From assembly GCA_024345305.1 (NCBI GenBank), contig BRON01000002.1:2666001-2730000 (forward strand): DNA of 64,000 nt, read 5' to 3'. A program made the position numbers and the translations under genes. Source of the stretch: Mrakia gelida (taxonomy: Eukaryota > Basidiomycota > Tremellomycetes > Cystofilobasidiales > Mrakiaceae). Positions 22,478 through 34,537 of this stretch are shown here, one piece after another (the stretch's first letter is position 1; each line of letters starts with the position of its first letter). Below the pieces are notes generated by a model. The model was not told the origin of the DNA. It worked only from the letters and a program-made list of their open reading frames with translations, and made no database searches.

Positions 22478-23615
22478 ATGGCCCGTCGATCCCTTCTCCG
22501 CCCATCCATTCTCTCCCTCAACGAAGATGTCCTCTCGGAAATCCTTTCCTTCCTCCTCCTTGACACTCCTCGAGAGCGGAACCGAACCTCGATCCTCCGA
22601 ACCTGCTCAACCCTCCATCGACTTGGCTTCCCTTTCCTCTACAGAGTCGTCGATCTCACAAGACTCAGGAAGAGGAAGCGTCTCGTGAAGCACTGGAGGG
22701 TCCTCTTTGGAGATAGAGGTCTTCTGAGTCCCGAAGGAGGCAAGAAGGAAGTGGGAATGACCGTGAGGGAGCTGAGGATGGGTTTCACATTAGACGACGA
22801 GTTTCTCTACACGGTCCCTTCCCTGCCTGGTGAGTCCAAAGCTAGCTAAGGGATCTGTATACTCACCGTCTCTCGATGTCTGACTCTCACGCTTTCATCC
22901 AACTGTGGCAGGATTCGACGTCCTTCGAGCGGTCAACCTCCCCAACTGCACCTCCCTCCTCCTCGACTTCACGATGCTCCACTACTCCTGCGGCTATCCT
23001 CCCCTCCCCCTCTTCGTCACCCAGCTTCCCATCCACGAGCTCTTCCTCCGCTGGGATCCCATCAACGCCGGACTTCACGACTACGACGAGGGATTGGTGA
23101 CTTCGCATGGAGACTGGGAGATGGAGGTCGTCGTTGGTCTCGCCGACCGTTGCCAGCCTGAGCAGTGGACCCCTCTCGATGTCTTGACCGTCGAGTACGG
23201 CGTTTGGTACCAGGATATACCGGCTGCCGGGACGCTTCCACGCCGCTTTCGGCTGGCGTTCTTCGACTGGTCCGTCAAGGTCCTACGCTTTCGCTTCCTC
23301 GAAACGGACGACGTGCAATGGCATCAACCAGACAGAACGCCTGAGGGAGAGGAGCTCGTCGCGCTGTTCTTCGACGTCGAACGAGATGAGCAGAGTACGT
23401 TCTTACTGGAGACGGAGAGGATCGAGTTCAGAGGAGATTCGGAAGAGGAGCTGCAGTTCAGGATGAGGATCGCGGAAGAGCAGTTCAGGAAGGAGGTCGA
23501 GAAGAGGAGGAAGGTCGGGATGAGTGAGTTTGTGGAGAGGATTGCATCGTTGATTGTGTTTGTGAACGAGGACGAGACGGAGAGGAGGCTGATCGAGGAG
23601 GAGGCGACTTCGTAG
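22478..23615 (+). CDS. F-box-like fungal family protein, intact copy
   Basis: Two exons joined by one intron (about 22829-22913). The protein opens MARRSLLRPSILSLNEDVLS with a degenerate F-box (LNEDVLSEILSFLLLDTPRERNRTSILRTCSTLHRLGFPFLYRVVDL). A long body follows with conserved hydrophobic strands (TQLPIHELFLRWDP, FDWSVKVLRFRFLETDD) and a Glu-rich C-terminus ending ERRLIEEEATS. It is a paralogue of the broken gene at 23856-24905: both share SLNEDxLxEIL, LFGxxGLL, TERIE and VFVxEDxxERRL. Probably a substrate adaptor of an SCF ubiquitin ligase; the target is unknown and the F-box call is by pattern only. Confidence 0.65.
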
Positions 23616-23855
23616 CGTTGATCAATGGCTGTTGAACGCGTTTGCGAGCGAGCGGAGGAACGAGAGAGACGATTGAACGGAAGGGAATAGATCAGCAGTA
23701 CCCAGGCTATCAGACGAGAAGGATATCAGGTAGAGAGATCTGAGGGAGGAAGGACGAGATGCGAAGAGAGCGAACGTCGCGTCGCGTCTTCTTCTTTCTT
23801 CCTTTTAACTTCCGAGCGAGCTCAGACCAGTCATCATCACCGTCAAAGAAGCATG

Positions 23856-24905
23856 CTACGAGTCCAACCCTTCCATCAACCTCCTCTCCTTCCCATCTTC
23901 TCCAACAAACACGACCAACTCGAAGATTTTCCTGTGCGACGCGTCCATTCTCACCGACGCGACCCTCTTCCTCAACACCTCCTCAAACGCACCAGCATCC
24001 GGTCCACTGATCCTCAACTCGATCCTCTCTGTATCGACCAGGAACCGAGGATGTCTCGCGTCCGGTCGAAGGTACTGATCGAACACCCTAGCAATCAACG
24101 GATTGGTGCTCGAGTGCGGGGTGACTTCGAAGACGAGGACTTTGAACGACCAGTGGGAGGGAGAGAGCGTATAGGAACCGTCCTGCCAATAAAGACCAGG
24201 ATGCTCAGACCAAAGGCACTCGTCGAATACGATGGTATGAAGATCGTTCCAAGGGCAGTGCGAGGAGGAGGAGGGACCGAAGAGGAGGGAGGCTAGGTTT
24301 GAGAAGGAGGGGAACTCGAAGTGGCGGAACCCTTTGGCTGGTTTGAAAATCCCTCTCTGATTCGACTCGGAGCTGAGTGATGGGGAGTTGGAGCAGGAGT
24401 GGGCCAAGAAGGTATCGAAGGAGTCCTTCGGAGTGCCAGACGTCGACGACGAGTCGAGAGCAGGATGGGAGGGAGACCTTTTGGATCGGCAAGCTCGCCG
24501 CTGGTTGAAGAAAGAAGGGGCAAAGATGTCAGTTACGCTTCGAACTTACCTCGCTATCTACTGATTGAGACCCACTCTGTGCTGATATACCGGGCGAGTA
24601 CCGGACAGCACGCCCCCCAACCTCAATTCCTTCACCGTCCTCGCCTCCTTCTTTGCTTCTCCCTCGGTCAGGAGCCCTCCCTTACCGAACAACCTCCTCC
24701 AGTGCTCCAACAGAATAGCACTAGTTCCGAACCCTCTGAGATCGACGATTTGGTAGAGGAAAGGGACTCCAAGCTCGTGGAGAAGGGAGCAGGCTCGAAG
24801 GATGGAAGCTCGGTTCGATTCGAGAGGAGTGTCGAGGAGGAGGTGAGCGAGGATTTCTCGAAGGAAATCCTCGTTGAGGGAGAGAAGAGAGAGAGGAGGC
24901 GCCAT
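23856..24905 (-). pseudogene. F-box-like paralogue, probably broken
   Basis: This is a tail-to-tail neighbour and paralogue of 22478-23615. The first exon reads MAPPLSLLSLNEDFLREILA, then LFGKGGLLTEGEAKK and VKELRLGG, like its relative. It then meets an in-frame TAG just before the strong donor GCGAG|GTAAGT; only a weaker upstream GTACTC donor avoids the stop. The second exon matches well in one frame (LPIQKVSLPSCSRLVVDVWH, LLLQLPITQLRVES), but the remaining homology (GFRHFEFPSFSNLASL, TERIELRISG, VVFVGEDGKERRLMEG) is in another frame, with no intron between. I read this as a frameshift around 24.36-24.38 kb plus a compromised splice site. A sequencing error could explain the frameshift. Confidence 0.6.
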
Positions 24906-25101
24906 AGTTTGAGGAGGAGGAGGTTGTAGATGGAGATGAAAAGGACGAAAAGAAGGGAGGGAAGGGGAGAAGATGGACGTCGAGCTCAAACTCGCGATCT
25001 CGTCGAGCTCATCTTCTTGTCCTCAAGCGGCTTCCTTCCCTTCTCGCATCTTTTCCCAGATACGCTTCAAATCTCTTTTCAGACCTTCACAAGACTCAAC
25101 C

Positions 25102-26337
25102 ATGTCCACCAACGTGAGTACGACTCTTTCTCGATTCGGTCTGCAGTCGTGCGAACAGATTCTGTCGAGCTCACCTTTCTCCCTTCATCCTCCTCCTCCC
25201 TTCCAGACTTCCTCTCGTATCCTCCGCTCCTCCCACTCCAAACGGCTTCAAGCCATCCCTTGGGAGACGTTCTCCACATCTTCTCTTACTGCGACCGACC
25301 TACCCTCGTCGCGGTCTCCCTCGTCTCGTTTGCGTGCTGGGAACTCGCGGGACCGATCCTCTATCAGGACGTCGAGATCATCGATCTGGATGGACTCGCC
25401 TCCCTCCTCTTCATCGTGAGTGAATTTCACGTCTCGCTCCGAATGCTAGAGCTTCGGGGAAGGTGTGAAGTGGAGGACTCCCAGCCTGTTGATCTCTAGA
25501 AGGGCGGTCAGAGCTGACCTTCTCCGTCCCTCGTCGTCTCAGGAGATCACCCCTTCCTCCCCTCGTCTTCAACAAGCAACCTCCCTCCTCTCTCGCATCC
25601 GAACTCTCCTCTTCAACGTCCGAAGCTGGTCCCAGGATCGAGAACCTCGCTTCACTCTCCCAGAGGACAGCGACGACTCCGAGGACGACTCCGACGACGC
25701 CATCTGGCTCAGGAGGGATCCTTCCTCCCTCCTCCGTCCCCATCGTCTCCACTCACACAGCAACGCTCCTCTCCCCCTCCAAAACCTCATCTTACCGACC
25801 TGGGACCTACCCAAGTTTCACGGTCAAGACTTCCTTCCCGCCCAGGTCTTCCCTTACCTCTCTCCCACTCTAATCACCCATCGCTCACCCACCCTCACCG
25901 ACCCGACCTGGGCTCCTCTCCTCGTCATGTTCGACCCAGCCTTCCTCGGGACCTGAAAAGACCTCAAGAGGGTGGTGATTGAGGCTCACGCCATAGGGTG
26001 CCAGTGGCGAGGTGGCCCTCAGGGGTACGAGGAAGTGACGTTGGTCGAACTGTGGTCGCGACTCCAGGGCGAGGGCAGCAGGAGGTTGGAGCTCCTTTTC
26101 GACTTCGCATCCCGTCCAGCCTTTAGACTCGAGGATATCCTGGTCGACAAGGAGTATGACCGTCGATTCACTCTGAACACGGTCCTCAATTCTGGCGGAG
26201 TCAAGAAGGAGACGACATCGAGGATCGACCTGTCCGTGGTGGTGAGGGTTTGGAGGAAGGACGAGAAGGTCGCGTTGGAGGAGATGGAAAAGGTTGAGGA
26301 GTGGAGGAGAAAGTTGGTGAGGATTGAGCTAGTCTAA
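25102..26337 (+). pseudogene. F-box-like gene with an in-frame TGA
   Basis: Exon 1 is tiny (MSTNV plus one base, if the GTACGA donor at about 25118 is used). Exon 2 carries a degenerate F-box (LPLQTASSHPLGDVLHIFSYCDRPTLVAVSLVSFACWELAGPILY), close to that of the gene at 11306-12559. Exon 3 (from about 25543) runs until a TGA at 25954-25956, after which the same frame continues open for 126 codons to 26337 with clear coding character (DLKRVVIEAHAIGCQW). Alignment with the relative (RWRSLKELEV against T-stop-KDLKRVVI) puts a Trp codon here, so TGG to TGA is the likely event. A cryptic intron hiding the stop is possible but I see no convincing donor and acceptor. Confidence 0.6.
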
Positions 26338-26708
26338 TGGGCGAGGGAGTAGGCTTTGATGAATGTATCCGAACGACGATCAGGAGGATTGGAGAGCGGA
26401 AGTGAGAGCTCAGACGCGTCGCGGATCGTCGATTCTGCTCGATTTGAAGAGAGTGAGCATGATTTAAAAAGCTGCTTGAGAGAAAATAGAACGGTTTTCA
26501 AGTCAGAGGAGTGACGAGAGGTGGATTGATACAATAGCGAGGCAGCAAAGCTAGCGACGCAGAGAACGAGCGAGGATCGAGAAGTCGTAATGAGGAGGGA
26601 GAGGTTAGAAGAGAGGAGAGAATTAGAAGGAACTATAGAACTGATGCGAATAGATACTCGGTGATACTGCAGCTCTAGAGAGTTGGTGACGGTAGAGAAA
26701 CGAGAAGA
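26338..26708. other. Intergenic 3' region of convergent genes
   Basis: These 371 bp separate the TGA-broken F-box-like gene from the convergent GH3 gene. Nothing is recognised beyond one GACGCGTC palindrome near 26414 and AT-richer stretches that could serve 3'-end formation. Confidence 0.5.
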
Positions 26709-29700
26709 TTAAACGACCCAGAGAGACGCGTTTCGAGGAAGGTTGTCCGACGCGCCGCCGACCTTTGCAGAGAACGAGATCAATTAGGGTCAGCGTTTGA
26801 GCGAGACGTGTAAAGTGGAAATAGGCGCCCACTACTCACAGCGATGAGGAACTCTCCTGCAAAGTGGGAAAGACGCGTCGTGGTTCGAGTCAGTTTGAGA
26901 CAAAGGACGAAGGAGAATCGACGCGACGATTGAACGAACCTGGCTCGACGACCCATTCTCTGTTGAGGTTCCAAACTGACATCTCTGGGACTGGCAAAAC
27001 AAGGTCAACCTGCTTGGTCTCTCCAGCTCTGAAAGAAGGGGAGGCGAAGATTCAGCTCGAGTCGAAGGGAAGAGGAGGATGAAACGGACGAACGCGATCA
27101 AGACTTTTTCGAAGACGATCAACTGCTTGACGGCCGTAACGACGCTGTGAAGAAGACAAGGAGGAGTCAGGGACAGTTTGGGAGCAGGAGGAGGGATGAT
27201 GGGAGATTCACGAAGAGAAGAGATCCGTGTAGTAGACTTGAACGACTTCGTGTCCGTCCACCGATCCCGTGTTCGTAACGGCAACAGAGACGGTGACGTT
27301 GGCATCACCAGTGACGTTCTGACCCGACAGAGTCATCGAGTCGTAGGTGAAGTTCGAGTAGGAGAGACCTGGGATATAAGAGAGGAAGAAGGCGGAAGAT
27401 CAGCCTCGAAGATGCGCGCTACGAAGGAGTTCGAGTTTGCTCACCGTGACCGAACGACCAAAGAGGGACGGGGGACGAGAGCACGTATCTGATGTCAAAA
27501 GGTAGGATCAGTAAGTGATAGAAGAGAAAGGGAGAGGGAGAGAGAACTCACTGGTGCCCAAAAGTCAAAGTTCCGTTCTCGTTGACGCTTCCAGGGTTGT
27601 TTGCTCGAGCGCCCTACGAAAGATGGAAGGTGGTGATTAGCTCAGGCTCGATCAACTCAGAAGAGCCGGAGAACCTACCTTGTGGTAGTTGTAGTAAGAA
27701 GGGATCTCGCCGACGCCTGAAGAGGAAGAAAAGACGGGTCAGCCGTTCGAACACAAAACGAGACGCGTCTGCGAAGAACTCACCTCGAGGAACGGAAAGG
27801 ACGAGCTTTCCAGAGAAGTTCTCGAGTCCCGTGAGAAGTTCAGCGATGACGGTTCCACCAGCTTCTCCGGGGTAGAACTGCTGCACGATGGCGTCCTGTG
27901 AAACCGAGCGAGAAACGAACGATGAGAAGTGCGTCGAGTGAGGAACCAGAGTATCGAAGACTTACGACGTTGTCGGCGATCCAGGGCTCCGAGACTCCTC
28001 GTCCAGATACCTGAGAACAAGAAGGAGGTCAGCGTTGGCCTCCGTATTGAAAAGTGAAGTGAGGATCGAGAAGGAAGCGAGAAGAACGCACAAAGACGAC
28101 GACGGTGGGCGTTCCAGTTGCCTTGATGGCCTTGACGAGACTGAGCTGAGCGCCAACGAGCCCGATGTCTGAGACGTCGACGTGCTCTCCGGTAGTGGCG
28201 TTGAGTCCAGCCCAGAGCTCGTTCTGATCTCGACTCCAAGTTCCGACCATGACCTGAGAAGAAACGAGATCGAGTCAGCGACGGTTTGTTCGAGGTATCG
28301 ATCTCTTCAAGACTCACCACAGCGACGTCGGAAGAAGTGGCAGCAGCAATGGCCTCGTCGAACTGGCTCTCGTCCGTAGACCATCGCTTGCATCCCTCAG
28401 CGTAGGTGACAGTGAGATTCGACGAGTTGCTGATGGCTTGGAATCCGTCGAGAGGAGTCGTCGAGAAGGTATCTGCCCAAGGGAAGACGTAGTCGCCGAG
28501 CTGTAGAGGACGAGAACGTGAGTCAGCGAGAAGTGGAGGCTGAGGGTGAAAGCGAGACGCGACGCGACACAAGTCGAGAGCTCACCGTCGTCTGACCAGC
28601 TTGAGGACCGATGAGAGCGACTCGAGAGCCAGCCTTGATGGGAAGGATGGCTCCCTCGTTCTTGAGAAGGACGACACTCTCGAGATCCATCTGCTTCTCT
28701 ACAGCAGCCGTCTCGGCGGTTCGATCGTAATCAGAGTGACTTCGAGCGAGCGAGAGGGTCAGTTTCTCGACGCGCAGGGGATCCCAGAGGAGAAGGAACT
28801 CACTTCGAGTAAGGGTAAGGAGACTCGAAGAGACCAAGCTTGAACTTAGTGGCGAGAAGGTATCTGGGACGAGGAAGCGTTGAGGAAGTCAGCGACGAAG
28901 GGAGAGGAGAGGTCGAAGTTGGAAACGACGCTCACCCCAGCGTTCGATCGATGGCCGACTCGTTGACGGTTCCAGCAGCGACCTGATCTTCGAGAGTAGA
29001 GAAGGTGTAAGTTCCTCCTCCCATCTCGACGGAGAGACCCTGAGAAAGAGAAAGGGAGGAAGATCGAGTCAGTCGAGGGACGCGTGACTCAAGAAAGGGA
29101 AGTTCGAAAAGACTCACGTTCTCGATAGTGAGCTTCGCACATTCCTCTCGAGTAGCGGCTACTCCGTGAAGGATCATGAGGTTATCAGTAGCACCCGCAT
29201 CCGTAGTCACGAAGCTGAAAGCAAGAGAGAGGTCGAGTGAGCTCGTACTTGTAAGGAAGTCGACAGTGGAACGCGACGAAGATCAAACGAACTCACCCTT
29301 GGTAGTCCCACTCGTCTCGAAGGATGTCCTTGAGCAGCAGAGTGGAAGCCGACTGGGCGACTCCGTCGTAAGAGTTGTAAGAGGACATGAAAGATCCAGC
29401 TGCGAGGGAGGAAGAGCGCGAACGCGAACGCGGGTCAGCGAACGAAAACGAGACGACGAGGAAAGACGAGATGAGGACCAGGAAGGGGAGGCGAGGGGAC
29501 CAACATTCCATGCATGCGACTTTGAAAGCTCGGTTATAGGTGCTTCGCATCTCTCGCTCTCCACCGTGGACGGGAGCGAGGTTGAGTCCGTTCTCGGGCG
29601 TAGCGACTGAATCAAACGACGAAGAGTCAGATCGAGAGAAGCGGGACGCGCCGAAGAAAAGACTCACAAGCCGAGAAGTGCTTGCCTGGGTGCAGGTATA

Positions 29701-31217
29701 ACTTGTTGGAGTCAGTAAGCTTGTCGAAGAGGGCTCGGAGGAGAAAGAGAAGCCTCACAGGTAGCAGCAGCGCTCATCGTCGCGGTTTCTCCAGCTCCGA
29801 CTCGCTTTCCTGCTTGAAGACCTGTTGGACGAGATAGATTAGCGCTCAGCTTCAAAAGGCCGAAACGCAGGTCGATCTTCGTCCGCACCAGTGACGAAGG
29901 CGAGACCCATTTGACCGGTGAGATGGTAATCTGAAGGAGGAAGAGGAACGAACGCAACGACGCGATCGACTCAGCTCGCTGGATGTTCGTGCGATGAACG
30001 AGAGCTTGACTCACCCTCGCCAAATCCTTCCTCTACTCGACCAAATCTGGGCTCAAGTCCGAGATCGAGACTGAACGAATCGCGGAAAGAAACAAGTCAG
30101 CAAAGTCGGACGCGTCGCGGCTGTTCGCTCGAGGACTCACACAGGCGCGAAGAGATGAGTGATCTGACGAGAACAAATGAAATGTCAGTGATGTGACTTG
30201 TTGGAAGATGTAGACAGCTTTCGCGAACTCACTCCAAGAGCCCCAGCTTCGTACGAGAACCTCGCAGCGCTCTCCTCCATCAGCTTCGTGTTCCAGGAGC
30301 ATCCCATGGCGATGGGAGAGGGGAAAGTAGTTCCGTTATCGATGAAGCCGTGGAGACCTTCGGTTTGGAAGATAGCTGGGATACCGAGGGTGGTGTTCTA
30401 CGCGTAAGAGAAGGTGAAAGATGATCAGCTCGAGTCGACGCGTCTCTCGTCGTCGAACTGGGACGAACCTCCATAGCGTATCGCTGACCGAGTTCGATAG
30501 CCCATACGAGCTTCTCTCGGTTCATGACGTTCGGAGTTCCAGCTGTGAGAAACAAAATCGACGAGGAAACAGCGAAGGCGTCTCGTCAGTTCGATCTCTC
30601 TCCTCGCTCCTCCCTCCCTCCTTCTTCTTCCCTCAGAAGCGACACTCACTCCAGATCTGACCTCCTCGGGTCGCGAACTCATTCATGAGACCGGTGACGT
30701 TGTAATCGAGATCGGTGGTGGAGAGGTTGATGTAGTTCTTGAAGTCTCCTTGGGTTCTGCGTGAGGGAAAGAAACGACGACCATCTCGAAGATCCGTCAG
30801 CCTCCCCGTTGGATTCGAAGGTGCAGTGGGAAGAGAGAGAAAGGAAGAACGAACATCTGAGAAACTTTCTCAGCCAAGGTCATCCTTGGGATGAGATCCG
30901 CTACTCTGTCTGCAACAGAGGCCGTTGGGCTGGAAGGAAACGGACGAAGGTGACGATGAGAGCGAGTCGAAGGAGGGAGAGAAGAGATGGAAGGATGGAC
31001 GTACTCTTTGTATAGAGGGGAGGAGTCGTTGAGAGTTCTGACGAGGCAAAAGCAGAGGAGGAAGGGGGTCAGCCATCGACGAAAGATGAGATGGAAGGAG
31101 GAGGAAAAACATGGCGGCTCGGACGCGTCGAGATCGAGCGACGACTCACCTTCTCGGAGCCCACGATGCTGCTGCTTGAGAAGCTGCAGCTAGAAGGAGA
31201 AGGGAAGAAAGGATCAT
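26709..31217 (-). CDS. Secreted glycoside hydrolase family 3 (beta-glucosidase/xylosidase type)
   Basis: The protein begins MILSSLLLLAAASQAAASWA, a signal peptide, so it is extracellular or wall-bound. It hydrolyses terminal beta-glucosyl or beta-xylosyl residues. GH3 landmarks in order: TLGIPAIFQTEGLHGF, GITHLFAPVLDLGLEPRFGRVEEGFGED, CKHFSA, SYNSYDGV, the nucleophile Asp in FVTTDAGATDN, SVVLLKNEGAILPI (start of the second domain), ELWAGLNA, VSGRGVSEPW, and a C-terminal fibronectin-III-like part (LSYSNFTY, VAVTNTGSVDGHEVVQVYY) ending GGASDNLPRNASLWVV. There are well over a dozen introns. Two exons are very small: 23 nt (30141-30163, coding ITHLFAPV) and 18 nt (29668-29685, coding the KHFSA motif). 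Sugar specificity cannot be read from sequence. Confidence 0.88.
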
Positions 31218-32228
31218 CTTGAAGTCGAGGTTGCTGGTGATGGTGGTTGAGGGTTCGGAAGCCAGCCTAGCGAACGAAGAGAAAGAAGAAGGGGAAAAAA
31301 GTCAGCCCTCGAACACGACGAAGAAGACGTCGTGCGGTCCGGCCGGTCGTTGTAGCGCTAACAATCTAAGCCTTTCTCAGAAGATCGGTCGTTCCATCTC
31401 GCTTGTCCTTGCGCCGACGTAGGCAGAGGGACACGGAGCTTGGGCCAGATGCAGAAGGAAGTGGAAAGGATCGACGAGAAGCGGAGAAACCAACGAAGAA
31501 CTCACATGTGCAGACTCGTTGAAACGGAGCTTGGCTGGAAATCCTTCGTCTCGGTCCCTCTGGAGAGTTCTGAGATCCACCGACCCGCTATGCTATAGAT
31601 CCCATCCCTTGATTCCTAGCTCCGGGATGTTCGTCGTCGTCTTGATCCAGGAAGGTCGAAGAGTCGAACGAAGAGGGGGAGAGCGTCGAGGAGGGATGAA
31701 GGAGGATGATCTCTTGCATGATGTTTGGTCAGGTAGATCAGCTTCTGTTTACCTCACTCCAGCTCTGCACGAAAAGTCCAGGTTAAGGAGTAGCTCGATC
31801 GTGCGAGAAGGAGGGGAGGTCGACGAGGGAGGGAGCTGCGAGCAGCGTCCGTCTTCGCTGGGCGACGACCAAAGGGAGGGTTTTGAGCTGCTCGAGCTAT
31901 GAGATGCGAGATGTGACCAAAAACTCTCTGATAAAGATCTTTCAGAAAGAGGGGGGACGAAGGAGGGATCAGCGAAGAGGACGAGGAGGAAGGAAGGAGA
32001 AACGAGCTCACCTCTCCCGGTCGTCACCGAGTTTCTCACCCAGCACCCTTCATCTACTTGTTCAGCTGGCAGAGAATGATGCGTAGGGACGTGATATTCC
32101 AGATCAATATTGCGAGGGTGCACAAGTGTTTATCGAGAGGTAGAGGGGGGGTGACGGTTTGAAGAACGTCGAGGGTTCGAGCTCTTGGCTCCCTTCCCTT
32201 CAACTCTCTCCTCTCCCATCCCTCCAGC
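31218..32228. other. 1-kb divergent intergenic region (GH3 / TRAPPC12)
   Basis: The starts of the GH3 and TRAPPC12 genes face away from each other across this region. No coding frame is convincing. A CT-rich stretch (about 32185-32228) is the TRAPPC12 leader. The length, unusual for this compact window, would fit a regulated promoter for the secreted hydrolase, but I cannot name a binding site. Confidence 0.45.
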
Positions 32229-34256
32229 ATGCCTGAACCCTCGTTTCCTCCTCTCGCCTCGTTGGTCGCCGAGGATCGGAATCGTTCTTCCCGATCTTAC
32301 TCTATCTCGGCAGGAGCAGCCTTCCCTGAGTCTGACTACTCTCCCACGCCAGCTCGACCCTCGTCTCCTCCCGATCCCTTCGACCTCACAGACGAGGAGG
32401 ACCACCCTTCAACTTCCCCTTCAACTCCAACAGCAACTTCATTCCCATCATCTACACAGGAGGAAGCTTCGGGAACCAGGACTCCCGTAAGACGAGGGTT
32501 GGAGGATGAGGAAAGGTCTGCTGGTCAAAGGTCGAGGACTCCTTCGCCGTCAAGAGCTTCGAGGAGTCGCCCTCTTTCCCTCTCAGGACCATCATCGCGC
32601 GATCGAAGTCCAGTAGGGAGCTCTTCGAGGACCGGAAGTCCACTCAAGAAGGCCTTCGGGGTAGAGACGAGAGATAGGGTCGTCTCTTTACCTCAGTTGA
32701 CGGCCTCAAACCTCTTCCTAGCCATCTCCCCCGTGAGCTCGAGCTTCCTTCCTTCCCTCCTTTCAACCGCCTTCCTCTCGAGCCTTGAAGCTGACCTGCT
32801 CTCCTTCTTTCTTTTAGAACGATCCTCTCCAAGTGCCTCTCACCAAATACATCACTCAAGCCCAGCGTCCTCCTCGCGACCTCACCGGCAGCTACGATGG
32901 CCTCGAGCTCCCTCAACTTCTCGCCATGAACTCATGGCGAGCGTTGGCCAACCTCGCCCGAGATACCATCAGGACTTGTAACCCAGGTTCGCTCTTGTAT
33001 CTTGGACCTCTTTTCTCTCCCCTCCTTTCGCGACCTGACCCCAAGCTCCTTTCGTTCTCACAGAGGACTCCGAGCTCATCTTCGAGATGTTCACCCTTCG
33101 ACACGTCGCCCTCGTCTCCCTTCACCTCCCCGTCCACCACACTCGCGAGCTCCACCTCCTCTTCTCAGCCATCGCTCATCTCCCATCACCCATTCGCAAC
33201 ATCATTCACTCTCGGAATCTCATCCCCTTCTCGCTGGAACTCATGCTGGCGAAGTCCAGAGGAGGAGTCGACGAGCTCGCCAGCCTCCTCAAGAGGTGTA
33301 AGCTCGCTGCTCGAAAGGCTGGGAAGGAGAAGGTCGAGGAGAGTCAACTGTGGAAGGAGAGAGGGATGAGGGTCGGTGTGGTGATAGCTGGAGTACTCGT
33401 TGATTCAGGAGTGAGTCGGGACCTCGTCTCTTCGCGTTCGCTCGAGCCAACTTCTGACTTTCTCTTCGCCCTTTCTCAGGATCCCGTCGCAGCCCTCAGC
33501 CTTCTCTCCCCACTTTCCTCCTCTCCAACTACACCTCCCTACGTCCTCTCCTCCATCCAAAGACTCCTCCTCTCCATCGGAAACCTCCCCGCCGCCGCGC
33601 TCATCCTCGAACGGATCCTCGCTCACCCTTCCTCGACGGACACCGAGAAGGGAATGGCTCAGGGGTTCGCCTTCGTCGCTCAGGGAGACAACAAGAACGC
33701 TCAGCTTGCCTTCGGGCGGATAGCGGAGGAGAGAGAAGGTCACGGAGATGGATTGGTTGTGAGTCTGGGTCGCCCGCTTTCTTCTGTTTTCGTCGCGTCC
33801 GTCAAACGCTGACCCGTTTCTCGCCCCGATCTCCACAGGCTGCCAACGCTTCCTCGGTCGCAGCTCTGTATATGAACGAACTGGATCGAGCCATCTCCAT
33901 CATCGAATCGGCCATCAGGACTTCTCCTTCGTCGACGCTGATCGAACCCATCATCTTCAACCTTGTTCGTTCGACGTTGTGCTTGCCCTCTCCCTTTCGG
34001 CTTCGAGCTTCGCTGACATACTTCCACCTTTCTCTCAACTTCCAGGCGACTCTGTACGAGCTGAGGATGGGACAGGAAGCCTGCGTAGAGAAGAAGGTTG
34101 AGCTGTTGGTGAAGGTCGCTGAATGGGGAGGCGACGGCGTCAGGGTTCGTCCATCAACCCTTCTTTCTCTCCTCTTCCCTTCTCTCGTCGAATCGAACTG
34201 ACGCTCGACTCTCCTACTCCTCGGTTTTGTAGCCTGCCTGCCTCAAGCTCTCGTGA
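32229..34256 (+). CDS. TRAPPC12: TRAPP complex subunit TRAPPC12
   Basis: This is a subunit of TRAPPIII, a Rab guanine-nucleotide exchange complex in ER-Golgi traffic and autophagy. The first exon (MPEPSFPPLASLVAEDRNRS...) is a disordered Ser/Pro-rich extension, with a repeated S-x-S-P/T-P pattern suggesting phosphorylation. The family core follows: PLTKYITQAQRPPRDLTGSY, NSWRALANLARDTI, EMFTLRHVALVSLHL, then TPR-like helical repeats (YVLSSIQRLLLSIGNLPAAALILERIL, AQLAFGRIAEE, AASSVAALYMNELDRAISIIE, NLATLYELRMGQEAC). The last exon is tiny and ends PACLKLS with TGA at 34254. Budding yeasts lack this subunit. Confidence 0.85.
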
Positions 34257-34537
34257 TGGACTGGACGCGACTCGAGATGAGATGAGACGGAATGACATGA
34301 CTTTCACGACTTCGACCTTTCCCCGATCTTCGAGAAGAGAGTCCATCGATACACAAAAGGTACAACGGAGACAGCGCGCGAGATGTCTAAGAGTCAAAGG
34401 GAAGAGAGGGGACTGGTAATTAGGTAGGAAGGACGAGCACAGGGAAGCAGAGGCGCGCGAGTACAACGAAGAACGATCCAGGACGCCGTCAAGAGTCAAA
34501 GCGGGAAGAACAGACGAGCAACGAAAAGAATGACAAG

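Noticed and set aside
23700..26700. A transposon explaining the broken F-box-like genes
   Set aside because: I see no terminal repeats, target-site duplications, transposase or reverse-transcriptase motifs.
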